A stretch of DNA of 64,000 nucleotides from Paenibacillus foliorum (GTDB lineage Bacteria; Bacillota; Bacilli; Paenibacillales; NBRC-103111), in NCBI RefSeq assembly GCF_013141765.1, contig NZ_WHOD01000004.1:1-64000 (forward strand). The letters are read 5' to 3'. The position numbers were made by a program, and so were the translations under genes. The stretch's first letter is position 1. Every line of letters starts with the position of its first letter. The notes beneath the pieces are model-generated. The model had not been told where the DNA came from and did no database searches. It saw nothing but the letters and a program-made list of their open reading frames with translations. Below, in pieces: positions 25,103-33,614 of this stretch.

Positions 25103-27553
25103 TTATTTACGTAACTCTGCTCCAAATGACTGCTCTAATGCATCGACGACCTTACCATGCAATTCGCTAACCTCATCATCTGTCAACGTACGTTCAGCCG
25201 TCCGGTAAACCAGGGAAAGAGCAACGCTTTTTTTGTCAGCGCCCAAACGATCGCCTGTATAAATATCAAACACTTGAATAGACTCAAGCAAATCTGCCGC
25301 TACTTCACGTACTTTTGCAGTCAGATCGCCAACCTGCACTTCACGATTAACAACAACAGCAATATCACGTCCTATGGACGGGAAACGAGGCAACTGCTTG
25401 TAAGTAATCTGCTCGTCAGCATGTTCAGCCAGTGCAGTGAATTCAACCTCCAATACATACGTATCAGCCAAATCCTTCTGCTGCTGAAGGGTCGGATGAA
25501 GCTGTCCTAACGTTCCGATTACCTTAGTGCCTTCTGCCGTTGTCAATGTGATATGCGCTGTACGTCCTGGGTGGAAGCCGTCTGGCTGAGCTACTGTATA
25601 ACCAATTGCTTCTGACAGTCCAAGATAGCTAACCAAACTTTCAAATGCACCCTTTAAATCATAAAAATCAACATCACTCGATTTACCCGCCCAATGAGTT
25701 TCTTGACGTTTACCTGTCAACAGTAGAGCTAACATCAAACGTTCATCAGGCAAACGGGAAAGCGATGCTTCATCGGTTACAAATACTTTGCCGATTTCAA
25801 ATAGCGCAATATCGTTAGTATTACGATTGCGGTTATAAGAAGCTGCATCCAGCAAATGTGGGATAAGACTCGTACGCAATGTGCTGCGATCCTCACTCAT
25901 AGGCATAGCAAGCGCTACAGGTTTAGCCTCTTTATAAGCCCCAGGGAAATCAATGATTTGCTGCGGATGAGTGAACGAATACGTAATCGCCTCATGCAGC
26001 CCGCTGCCAGTCAGAAGATTGCGAGCCAAACGGCGAATCGTCTGCTCTTTATTAAGTGCCCCCGGTGTAGTTACACCCGTCATAAGCGTTGTTGGGATAT
26101 TATCGTAGCCGTATAAACGCGCTACTTCCTCAATCAAATCAACCGTTCTTGTGATATCACCACGACGGCTTGGTACATGAACCGTGAATAATTTGCCGTC
26201 AGAATCTACAGTAAAGCCCAAACGGTCAAAAATACTTTTCACCTGTTCAGCGGTCAAATCGGTACCCAAGTAGTCATTGATCCGTCCAACTGACAAATCA
26301 ATCCTTACTGGCTGATGCTTCTTCGTTGACGCTTCAACGATTCCAGCCGCCACCTGTCCACCCGCATACTCGCTAATAAGCGAAGCCGCACGATTCAATG
26401 CTGGCAGCACAGCTTCAGGATTGACCTCCTTCTCGAAGCGCAGAGATGCCTCCGAACGAAGTCCAAGCTGACGCGATGTTTTGCGGACTGTCCCGCCGTC
26501 GAATTTAGCCGATTCCAGCAAAATACGTGTTGTACTCCCCGTAACCTCGGAATTTTCGCCGCCCATCACGCCTGCAATTGCTACCGGCTTGGTACCGTCT
26601 GTAATCAGCAGCATATGGGATTCTAATGTGCGCTCAACGCCATCAAGTGTTACAAGCTTCTCGCCTTGCTGCGCCATACGAACATCAATATGCCCATTAG
26701 CAAGCTTATCAGCATCAAACGCATGCAGCGGTTGACCGTATTCAAGCATCACATAGTTCGTGATGTCGACAATGTTGTTGATCGGGCGGATACCTGCCGC
26801 CATTAGTCGGTTTTGCATCCATAATGGAGAAGTTCCTATGCTCACGCCTTCAATCAATCGTGCCGCATAATGAGAACAATGCTCCTTAGCTGTAATTTCA
26901 ACAGAAATGCGACTGGCTGCTTGAACGGTAGACCCGCTGTCAGCAAGTACCTGCTCCGAATCCGGAAGCTTCACAGCACGTCCCAGAATAGCACCGATTT
27001 CGTATGCAGCGCCTAACATGCTTAAGCAATCGGAACGGTTCGGCGTCAAATCAAGATCCATAACATGATCGTTTATAGCAAGCACGTCCAGAACTGGATC
27101 TCCAACCTTAGTATCCTCTGGCAGCACCAGAATGCCTTCTTGGATTTCCTTCGGCAGCAGCTTATCGTTCAAGCCAAGCTCCTTAGCTGAGCAGATCATT
27201 CCCTGTGATTCCACACCGCGCAGCTTCGCGCGCTTGATTTTAAAACCGTCAGGCAGCATTGCTCCAATAATAGCTACAGGCACCTTTTGCCCTGCATCCA
27301 CATTTTTTGCTCCGCATACGATTTGCAAATCCTCGGCTTGACCTACGTCAACCGTACATACGCTCAGCTTATCCGCATCCGGATGCTTTTCACGCGTTTT
27401 CACGTAGCCGACATACACGCCCTCCACACCTTTGTTACGATCCTCCACGAAATCTACTTCAATGCCGCTGCGCGTTAGCTTTTCCGCCAGCTCCGCGGCT
27501 GTATATCCACTCACGTCCACATATTGGGACAACCATTGATATGATACTTTCAT
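25103..27553 (-). CDS. pheT: Phenylalanine-tRNA ligase beta subunit
   Basis: The 816-aa beta subunit has the expected order: tRNA-binding (EMAP-type) domain at about 40-155 (GYVKTREKHPDADKLSVC), B3/B4 editing region (about 210-400, with the DITNYVMLEYGQPLHAFD stretch), B5 domain (about 410-480), catalytic-like domain, and a C-terminal FDX-ACB anticodon-binding domain (FPSIGRDIAVVV, DIYTGDRLG). With PheS it forms the alpha2-beta2 enzyme charging tRNA-Phe. It starts 21 bp after pheS. Confidence 0.97.
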   Translation of the reverse strand: MKVSYQWLSQYVDVSGYTAAELAEKLTRSGIEVDFVEDRNKGVEGVYVGYVKTREKHPDADKLSVCTVDVGQAEDLQIVCGAKNVDAGQKVPVAIIGAMLPDGFKIKRAKLRGVESQGMICSAKELGLNDKLLPKEIQEGILVLPEDTKVGDPVLDVLAINDHVMDLDLTPNRSDCLSMLGAAYEIGAILGRAVKLPDSEQVLADSGSTVQAASRISVEITAKEHCSHYAARLIEGVSIGTSPLWMQNRLMAAGIRPINNIVDITNYVMLEYGQPLHAFDADKLANGHIDVRMAQQGEKLVTLDGVERTLESHMLLITDGTKPVAIAGVMGGENSEVTGSTTRILLESAKFDGGTVRKTSRQLGLRSEASLRFEKEVNPEAVLPALNRAASLISEYAGGQVAAGIVEASTKKHQPVRIDLSVGRINDYLGTDLTAEQVKSIFDRLGFTVDSDGKLFTVHVPSRRGDITRTVDLIEEVARLYGYDNIPTTLMTGVTTPGALNKEQTIRRLARNLLTGSGLHEAITYSFTHPQQIIDFPGAYKEAKPVALAMPMSEDRSTLRTSLIPHLLDAASYNRNRNTNDIALFEIGKVFVTDEASLSRLPDERLMLALLLTGKRQETHWAGKSSDVDFYDLKGAFESLVSYLGLSEAIGYTVAQPDGFHPGRTAHITLTTAEGTKVIGTLGQLHPTLQQQKDLADTYVLEVEFTALAEHADEQITYKQLPRFPSIGRDIAVVVNREVQVGDLTAKVREVAADLLESIQVFDIYTGDRLGADKKSVALSLVYRTAERTLTDDEVSELHGKVVDALEQSFGAELRK

Positions 27554-27574
27554 GTCCGCTCACGCTCCTCTCTT

Positions 27575-28609
27575 TTACAGATGTACAAATTGCTTCAGGA
27601 ATCGAAGGTCGTTTGTGTAAAAATGTCTAATATCTTCTACATCATACTTCAGCATCGCAATCCGTTCGACTCCCATACCAAAAGCAAAGCCGCTGTATTC
27701 TTCCGGATCATATCCAGCCATTTCCAATACGCGCGGATGCACCATTCCCGAGCCGAGAATTTCCAGCCAACCGGTTTGCTTACAAACTCTGCATCCCTCG
27801 CCGCCACACATTGCACAGGTCACATCCACCTCAGCGCTTGGTTCCGTAAAAGGGAAGAAGCTTGGGCGCATCCGGATTTGAGTCTGCTTACCGAACAGCT
27901 CTTGTACGAATTGCAGCAGTGTGCCCTTCAAATCGCTCATGCGTATGTTACGGTCGATTACAAGACCTTCAATTTGCGTGAACATATGGCTGTGTGTCGC
28001 ATCGTCATCATCGCGGCGGTATACACGTCCCGGACAAATGATTTTGACCGGCACTTCGCCTTTCATTTTTTCCATCGTCCGTACTTGTACGGGTGAAGTA
28101 TGAGTACGCAGCAAAATATCGTCCGTCACATAAAAGGAATCCTGCATATCTCGCGCCGGGTGATTTTTGGGCAGGTTCAAAGCTTCGAAGTTATAATAGT
28201 CCTGCTCAACCTCCGGACCTTCCGCCACAATATAGCCCATCCCTATAAAAATATCCTCAATCTGCTGAATAACCTTGCTGATAGGATGCATCGCACCAAG
28301 ACCGGATGGCCTGCCTGGAAGGGTTACGTCAATCGTTTCCGCGCGAAGCCGGGATTCGGTTTCCGCCTGCTGGTACTCTGCCTGCTTGCCCTCAATAACC
28401 GCTTCAATTGCGCCCCGTACATCATTCGCCACTTGGCCGATAACCGGACGCTCTTCAGCGCTCAACGCTCCCATGCCGCGTAGAACCTCGGTTAACGGTC
28501 CTTTTTTGCCCAAATATTTAACTCTCATGTCGTTCAATTGCTGTTGGTTCGTTACTTGCGCCAGCTCCTGCAGCGCCTCTGCTTTTAAAGCCTCTAAACG
28601 CTCTTTCAT
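27575..28609 (-). CDS. pheS: Phenylalanine-tRNA ligase alpha subunit
   Basis: The 344-aa catalytic subunit has an N-terminal coiled coil and class II motifs: motif 1 [19 protein letters not shown] (near 111), motif 2 [19 protein letters not shown], shown by [13 protein letters not shown] (near 190-205), [12 protein letters not shown] (near 250) and motif 3 [16 protein letters not shown] (near 310). The ATG has GGAGGAG upstream. Transcription is controlled by the T-box leader upstream. Confidence 0.97.
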   Translation of the reverse strand: MKERLEALKAEALQELAQVTNQQQLNDMRVKYLGKKGPLTEVLRGMGALSAEERPVIGQVANDVRGAIEAVIEGKQAEYQQAETESRLRAETIDVTLPGRPSGLGAMHPISKVIQQIEDIFIGMGYIVAEGPEVEQDYYNFEALNLPKNHPARDMQDSFYVTDDILLRTHTSPVQVRTMEKMKGEVPVKIICPGRVYRRDDDDATHSHMFTQIEGLVIDRNIRMSDLKGTLLQFVQELFGKQTQIRMRPSFFPFTEPSAEVDVTCAMCGGEGCRVCKQTGWLEILGSGMVHPRVLEMAGYDPEEYSGFAFGMGVERIAMLKYDVEDIRHFYTNDLRFLKQFVHL

Positions 28610-28628
28610 GATTTTTCTCCTCCTTCGA

Positions 28629-28699
28629 GTTTTGCCTTGGCAAAACTTTCTTCGTAAGCACTTGCTGAGTTTCGCGTATGCGAAACTTTCTTCGTAAGC
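28629..28699. repeat. Two tandem hairpin units before pheS
   Basis: Two units 40 bp apart share AAACTTTCTTCGTAAGC exactly. Each is preceded by its own perfect hairpin: GTTTTGCC-tt-GGCAAAAC and GTTTCGC-gtat-GCGAAAC. The stems differ while the tails are identical, which suggests compensatory change or separate capture. Confidence 0.75.
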
Positions 28700-28726
28700 T
28701 TTGCTGTCGTTTACACCTCAACGAAC

Positions 28727-29060
28727 ACAAAAAAGACCTCTCCAATCCCGGATCAGGGACGAAAAAGTCGTGGTACCACCCTTGTTTCGAAAAGCCCGTG
28801 TTTCTCTTGCAGCCCGATTACACGGTATACAAGCAAAATCCGAATGCTTCTCGCTTCATTAGACATAACGGTTCACGCATGATTACGTGACCGGTTCCCT
28901 CTACTTACCGCGGATTTCACCGTACGGGTTCAAGGGTCTGCTCGGGAGTGAACTTCGGCAGCCTGTTTCTGTAGAACCGCTCTCAATCTCCGGCGGCTCC
29001 TCCCTGTATAGAGGCACTGCGTACTCTTCTCCGTCAACGCATTTCATTGTATGGAAGTAT
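28727..29060 (-). promoter_or_regulatory. T-box leader of pheST
   Basis: On the minus strand the T-box core AAGGGTGGTACCACGAC is followed by an intrinsic terminator: GACTTTTTC pairs (with G-U pairs) with GGAGAGGTC, topped by TCCC/GGGA, then TTTTTT. About 250 nt of structured stem I sequence precede it. Uncharged tRNA-Phe should pair with the specifier loop and the T-box bulge and prevent termination. I could not place the specifier codon with certainty. Confidence 0.93.
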
Positions 29061-29066
29061 TAGCAT

Positions 29067-29095
29067 ATTATATGCAAATTCGATTAAAGATGCAA
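29067..29095 (-). promoter_or_regulatory. Sigma-A promoter of the T-box leader
   Basis: On the minus strand TTGCAT and TATAAT are separated by 17 bp. Transcription would begin just before the T-box stem I. Confidence 0.75.
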
Positions 29096-29220
29096 GAGAG
29101 CAGCCTAGTTCTGGATTCTACTCCTTGATAAATGGGTATTTGAAGCAGGGGCAATCGAACAGACCAATTGGTCAAATATAACGTATAGTGTCTTATACCC
29201 ATTCAAAGGAGCTGAAGAAA

Positions 29221-29481
29221 ATGGCTTTTTGTCCAGATTGCCCTACCCAAACTGTATTTGATCCTCCGGTGACTATGTATGAAAATCACTACCATCCTCA
29301 ACTTGTTGAGGTTATTCATCCCATTGAGATTATTAATCAACATCATTGCGTGCCACATTACCAGCATATCTACACAGCCACTTCCAAAGATGTAATGTGC
29401 ACGGTATCCTCCGTTAAACGGAAAAAAAACCGTTCCGGCAAAAAAGCAAGCATCTCGCAACGTAAATCCAAAAGAGGCTAA
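29221..29481 (+). CDS. CotD-like inner spore coat protein
   Basis: The 86-aa protein is rich in His, Pro, Cys and Tyr and resembles CotD in NHYHPQLVEVIHPIEIINQ, shown by its core YHPQLVEVIHP, and in QHHCVPHYQHIYT. The C-terminus is strongly basic (RKKNRSGKKASISQRKSKRG). Such proteins are packed into the spore coat by the mother cell. The ATG with AAAGGAG upstream is preferred to the upstream in-frame start at 29188. A perfect 12-bp palindrome GACCAATTGGTC lies at 29162-29173. Confidence 0.8.
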   Translation: MAFCPDCPTQTVFDPPVTMYENHYHPQLVEVIHPIEIINQHHCVPHYQHIYTATSKDVMCTVSSVKRKKNRSGKKASISQRKSKRG

Positions 29482-29493
29482 TCCTTCCAAGAA

Positions 29494-29522
29494 CCTCCGT
29501 CAAATGATGATTTTGACGGAGG
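29494..29522 (+). terminator. Hairpin after the cotD-like gene
   Basis: CCTCCGTCAAA pairs exactly with TTTGACGGAGG around a 7-nt loop. There is no long T-run, so it may be a weak or factor-assisted terminator between convergent genes. Confidence 0.6.
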
Positions 29523-29530
29523 CAGTCTCC

Positions 29531-30061
29531 TTACTTAGGGTCTAGTGCACCGATATCGGCAATTGGAAAATAGCGGAACATCACTTTACCTATCAGCTTG
29601 TCCTTGTTCACAAAAGGTGTTGGCCACAAGTGGGAATCAAGGCTGTCATTACGGTTATCTCCCAAGAAAAAATACTGATCCTCCGGTACGTTAACCGGAC
29701 CAAAGCTGTATTTCATCGGTTCTTTTACATAAGCTTCTTGTACAATCTCTCCGTTACGAATCAGCTTCCCCTGCTTCACTTCTATTGTATCTCCAGGAAG
29801 TCCTATCAGCCTTTTAACATACCGTTGGTCTTCATGGCCGGGAAGGGGCGGATAGAAGACAACAACATCGCCGAATTGAAAATTTGTAAGCCCCACCAAT
29901 TTTTCAACCAGAATTTTATCTTCCAGTTGTATAGTCGGCAGCATGGACCCTGTCGGCACTGTCATCCCTTGCGCTATATAAGTATTGAAGGTGAAGCTTA
30001 TCGCTATTGTTATCGCCAGAGTCGGCACCCATTCTTTGATCCATCGCTTCACTCGCTGCAT
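29531..30061 (-). CDS. Type I signal peptidase
   Basis: The 176-aa membrane protease removes signal peptides on the outer face of the membrane. It has one N-terminal transmembrane helix (about residues 12-30), the catalytic Ser39 in PTGSMLPT, the general-base Lys83 in YVKRLIGLPGD, and the conserved box GDNRNDSLDSHLWP near 135-150. Length and motifs match Sip-type peptidases of Bacillales. It is a single gene; other paralogues may exist elsewhere. Confidence 0.93.
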   Translation of the reverse strand: MQRVKRWIKEWVPTLAITIAISFTFNTYIAQGMTVPTGSMLPTIQLEDKILVEKLVGLTNFQFGDVVVFYPPLPGHEDQRYVKRLIGLPGDTIEVKQGKLIRNGEIVQEAYVKEPMKYSFGPVNVPEDQYFFLGDNRNDSLDSHLWPTPFVNKDKLIGKVMFRYFPIADIGALDPK

Positions 30062-30153
30062 AATGCTCCCATCCCTTCGCCTTTATTTCTAGGTATACCT
30101 TACATGATTCAGGCAAAGGGAATATTAAATAAACATAAATTTTTGTTTCTACC

Positions 30154-30594
30154 TTATTTTGTGGACGAGCTGGCCGATTTATTTGCCACTGTCACATATT
30201 CCTTTACTCGTGTATCGCCGATTTTCCATTCAACTGCAACCTGCTCTGTATCCTTCCAATTTTTAACAGAACCTTTATCGACAAATGTTAGTGCTTGGCC
30301 TGTTTTGAACAACTCAGGTTCCGTAACAGGCAGTGATTTAGGCTCTTGATCTTTATGATAAATGGTTGCGGTTACTTCACTCATGGTTTGTTCTGTTATT
30401 GAAGTTTGCATGGAAATAATCTCATCAAGCGCATCTCCATTTGCAACGTATTCGAGCTCCACTTTCCAATGCTGCGATTGACCATTTAGCACGGCAGGAC
30501 TTGATCCTACCTTGTCTATTTTCTTAGTACAAGCCGTTAATCCAGTGACAGCCGTAGTTAGTGACAGCATTAAAATGATTATTTGTTTTTTCAT
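30154..30594 (-). CDS. Lipoprotein of unknown function
   Basis: The 146-aa precursor has a signal peptide with lipobox VTGLTAC, then a short linker and a beta-rich domain with NGQSQHWKVELEYVANGD and VAVEWKIGDTRVKEYVTVA. I do not recognise the family; the pattern of a strand-rich domain on a lipid anchor is common in Bacillales. The ATG with GGAGGA upstream is preferred to starts up to 25 codons upstream, which would spoil the signal peptide. Confidence 0.75.
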   Translation of the reverse strand: MKKQIIILMLSLTTAVTGLTACTKKIDKVGSSPAVLNGQSQHWKVELEYVANGDALDEIISMQTSITEQTMSEVTATIYHKDQEPKSLPVTEPELFKTGQALTFVDKGSVKNWKDTEQVAVEWKIGDTRVKEYVTVANKSASSSTK

Positions 30595-30776
30595 TGTTGA
30601 ATTCCTCCTAAGCCTTCGAAAAGCTAGCTTCATCTTTTCTACTTCATAATTTGTATATTTAATCAGCATTTTATCCCAAAACTAATAGGCTAATCAAGAA
30701 ATTGGCTTTTTTGACTTCATAGAAATAATATCGTTAAAATATAAAAGCATACATATGATCATGGGAGGGATTCAAT

Positions 30777-31697
30777 TTGAAATACCGGCGATTAGGAACA
30801 ACTGATTTGAAAGTATCCATCATTGGTGTCGGCACCTGGCAATTCGGAGGAGAGTGGGGCAAACAATTTCTTCAGCAAGAGGCCGATGCTATTTTGGATC
30901 AAGCTCAGGAATCAGGTATCAACCTGATTGATACGGCAGAATGTTATGGCGACCATGTATCGGAAGCACTGATCGGTAATTATATATCCCGCAGGCGCAG
31001 AGAGGATTGGGTGATTGCAACCAAGTTTGGTCACCACTTTAATGAGAACTTTAGTCGCAACCAGCTATGGACCGCTTCAGACGTACTTAAGCAGCTTGAT
31101 GATTCGTTAAAAGCATTGAGCACTGATTATGTAGACGTATATCAATTTCATTCCGGCTCAGATGAAGCTTTTGATAATGATGAATTGTGGACAGTACTGG
31201 ATAAACAGGTTCAAGCGGGGAAAATTCGGCACTTGGGTACTTCAATCGGCAGCAACGATAATCTACATCAAACAGCAGCTTCAACTAAAGTGAATTCACG
31301 CGTAATTCAAGTCGTGTATAACCGATTGGATCGGAAGCCAGAAGAACGGGTATTCCCTTCCTGCCAGGAGCAGGATCTTGGTGTGCTCGCGCGAGTTCCC
31401 TTAGCCAGTGGTTATTTGAGCGGCAAGTATAAACCTGGAGCCGTCTTCTCCGAAAATGACGTACGCAACAATCATGACCGAGAGCATACGCTTCGTAAGC
31501 TGGAGGAAGTCGCACAAATCCGCGACAACGAGGTGCCGCAAGGCATCGATATGGCAACCTGGGCACTAGCCTGGTGCCTCAAGCACCCTGCTGTGACTGC
31601 CGTTATTCCAGGATGCAAAAGTCCGGAGCAAGTGATCAGCAATGCAGCAGCAGCCGATTATATTTCCGAGTTTCATCCTCAAAACTGGAAAGAATAA
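30777..31697 (+). CDS. Aldo/keto reductase
   Basis: The 306-aa TIM-barrel oxidoreductase uses NADPH to reduce carbonyl groups. The catalytic residues are visible: Asp and Tyr in LIDTAECYG (near 53-61), Lys in VIATKFGH (near 84) and His in DVYQFHSG (near 125). The C-terminal cofactor region AVIPGCKSPEQV is present. The start is TTG with GGGAGGG upstream. The physiological substrate is unknown. Confidence 0.9.
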   Translation: MKYRRLGTTDLKVSIIGVGTWQFGGEWGKQFLQQEADAILDQAQESGINLIDTAECYGDHVSEALIGNYISRRRREDWVIATKFGHHFNENFSRNQLWTASDVLKQLDDSLKALSTDYVDVYQFHSGSDEAFDNDELWTVLDKQVQAGKIRHLGTSIGSNDNLHQTAASTKVNSRVIQVVYNRLDRKPEERVFPSCQEQDLGVLARVPLASGYLSGKYKPGAVFSENDVRNNHDREHTLRKLEEVAQIRDNEVPQGIDMATWALAWCLKHPAVTAVIPGCKSPEQVISNAAAADYISEFHPQNWKE

Positions 31698-31854
31698 GGC
31701 GCTAACCGCATAAATTTTAAAGCATAATAATCCATGTTTTTCAGTAGCACCGTCCATGTAATTCAACATCTTATCAAGGTATGCTAGTCGGAGAAGTCAT
31801 AACCGGAGCTGAAGCTCGACTCCGCAGCCAAGATAAGAAAGGTATTGAGAACCG

Positions 31855-33063
31855 ATGAAGCTTTCAACTCGCATCTACCTGGACGCAGCCTTGCAAAATA
31901 TGAAAAGCGTATTCTTCTTTACCTTTTTACAAGTATTAATCGCCCGCTTAGGTGCAACCAATTTCCAGATAGCTTTGTCAAATTCACTTCCACCTCTGTT
32001 CTGTGCATTGTCGCTAGCGTTTCTTACGCGACAGCTGCCCGTCACCAGAGGTGTTTTTCTTACAGGCGGTTATATCCGTCAGTTTGCATTTTTGTGCATG
32101 GCTTTTTCTGTACTGCTTCCTAATCCGATTCCCTATTTGTTGTTTTTCTGGTCTGTCAATGCAGTTTCCGTCATGGTGTCGGACGCTCAGAAGCCAGCTC
32201 TTATGCGCAGGTGGGTGTCTCCGAATGACTTCTCCAAAATTTTTAGCAACAACAAAATTATCGGGATTGTTATCGTCACCATAGGAAGCTTTACAATCGG
32301 GCACTTTCTCGATGCTTATAATTGGATGTTTCCGAAAAACTATGTATTTTCAATGCTAATTGGATGCTTATCCACATTTGCGGGTATGTCCCTTATGGCT
32401 GAACTGGCTCCTAAAGAAAAACAGCCGATTAAGCTTACATGGGTCCGCCCCTTTCAAGAGTGTGACCGTAAAACGTGGTGGCTCGGGCTTAACAATGCAG
32501 GCATCGCCATGGTAGCTCCATTGCTTGTCATTTATCATGTCAATGTGTTGAAATTGAGCAACTTGCAAATTGCTTATTTTGTGGTCATAGCAGGTGTAGT
32601 ATCCACACTACTGCTGCCTGTTGCCCGCATGCTTATGGAACGTTTCGGCATGATAAAGGTATATGGGGTAGCCATTATCGGCATGGCGCTTGCTCTGCTG
32701 CCCTATGGATTTATCCAATCATTCTGGCTACTGCTCGTTATTCAAGGCTGGGTAGGGGTTTGTCTTGCTGTCAATGAGGTTGCTTCTCAAACCATTATGA
32801 TGAGGGAAGCCTCCAAGCATCGGAAGGAAATGGTCTACTTCTCTGACTTTCAACTCGTTATGAATGCTGGAAATGGGATCGGAGCGCTGCTGTCTGGGGC
32901 GCTGCTCGCGTTTTTGCCGATTTGGGGCTGCTTTGTCCTCATTGCCATCACCCGAGTATTATTTTTCTTTAGCTACCGCTCGGCTGAAAATACGGAGACA
33001 GAAGATGTCACAACACTCCAGGATGTAAAACAAGGGAACCAGGCGCATTCGGCAAAAAGCTAA
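31855..33063 (+). CDS. MFS transporter
   Basis: The 402-aa protein has ten to twelve hydrophobic segments with the MFS-type loop RWVSPNDFSKIFSNNK (near 118-133) in the first half and MLMERFGMIKVYG (near 260) in the second half. It is a single gene; substrate unknown. The ATG lies after GAACCG, with only a weak ribosome binding site, so the exact start is less certain. Confidence 0.82.
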   Translation: MKLSTRIYLDAALQNMKSVFFFTFLQVLIARLGATNFQIALSNSLPPLFCALSLAFLTRQLPVTRGVFLTGGYIRQFAFLCMAFSVLLPNPIPYLLFFWSVNAVSVMVSDAQKPALMRRWVSPNDFSKIFSNNKIIGIVIVTIGSFTIGHFLDAYNWMFPKNYVFSMLIGCLSTFAGMSLMAELAPKEKQPIKLTWVRPFQECDRKTWWLGLNNAGIAMVAPLLVIYHVNVLKLSNLQIAYFVVIAGVVSTLLLPVARMLMERFGMIKVYGVAIIGMALALLPYGFIQSFWLLLVIQGWVGVCLAVNEVASQTIMMREASKHRKEMVYFSDFQLVMNAGNGIGALLSGALLAFLPIWGCFVLIAITRVLFFFSYRSAENTETEDVTTLQDVKQGNQAHSAKS

Positions 33064-33277
33064 CACAAATAAAAAAAAGTCCGTATCATCCGAATCCATA
33101 CGTTGGTGCGTGGGGAGGGAATCGGGTGTGGGATTACGGCACGTATCTGGTAACATACGAATTCGATCTTGGAAGCTAAATCCGAGAGAAAATCAGTTGT
33201 CCTGACAAATAGAAGTGCTGCATCCACGGATGTGGCGGCCAATAGCGGAAAGACTTGTTCCTCTATCGCCTGGGAAA

Positions 33278-33337
33278 GCACAAAAACAGAGAGATAACGG
33301 AAGAACAGCTAATTCCGTTATCTCTCTGTTTTTGTGC
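33278..33337. repeat. Perfect 25-bp inverted repeat between convergent genes
   Basis: Two 25-bp arms match exactly around a 10-nt loop (gaacagctaa). The left arm carries CAAAAACAG and the right arm CTGTTTTTG, so the structure can serve as a bidirectional terminator between the MFS gene and copCD. Confidence 0.85.
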
Positions 33338-33394
33338 ATAGTACTCATTATTCGCCCCAAATAGCGGAATTCCGACTTCCGTCATCCCCTTAAG

Positions 33395-33451
33395 TTGGAG
33401 GAGATAGAACGAATAAAGGAACTCCGTGTTCCGTTTATTCAAATCCTCCAA
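33395..33451. repeat. Nested inverted repeat
   Basis: An outer pair TTGGAGGA/TCCTCCAA encloses an inner stem GAATAAA-GGAAC with GTTCCGTTTATTC (one bulged base). AGCGGAATTCCG just upstream (33363-33374) is a further palindrome of the same style. Confidence 0.7.
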
Positions 33452-33505
33452 TGAGGACGAGTGTTTGCCAAGGATGTGCGTAGCCAAGTATAACAACTTT
33501 TAAGA
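33452..33505. repeat. Dispersed short repeat, copy 3 of 3
   Basis: GTTTGCCAAGGATGTGCGTA followed by GCCAAGTATA is a diverged copy of the repeats at 7935-8000 and 24931-24998, again next to a terminator. Confidence 0.5.
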
Positions 33506-33520
33506 AAACCAAGGCAAAAC

Positions 33521-33566
33521 AAAAATCGGTCCTTTTCGCAAATTCTGCGAATATGAACCGATTTTT
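33521..33566 (-). terminator. Terminator of copCD
   Basis: AAAAATCGGT pairs with ACCGATTTTT, with an inner stem TTCGCA/TGCGAA. It lies about 50 bp after the copCD stop codon. Confidence 0.85.
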
Positions 33567-33614
33567 CTGCATTATTTCTATGAAGTAAATCAGCTAGCAC
33601 ATAACCGAGCTCTA

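Noticed and set aside
33060..33496. Two minus-strand frames of 73 and 77 codons
   Set aside because: They cover the inverted repeats, have no ribosome binding site and show no protein-like composition.
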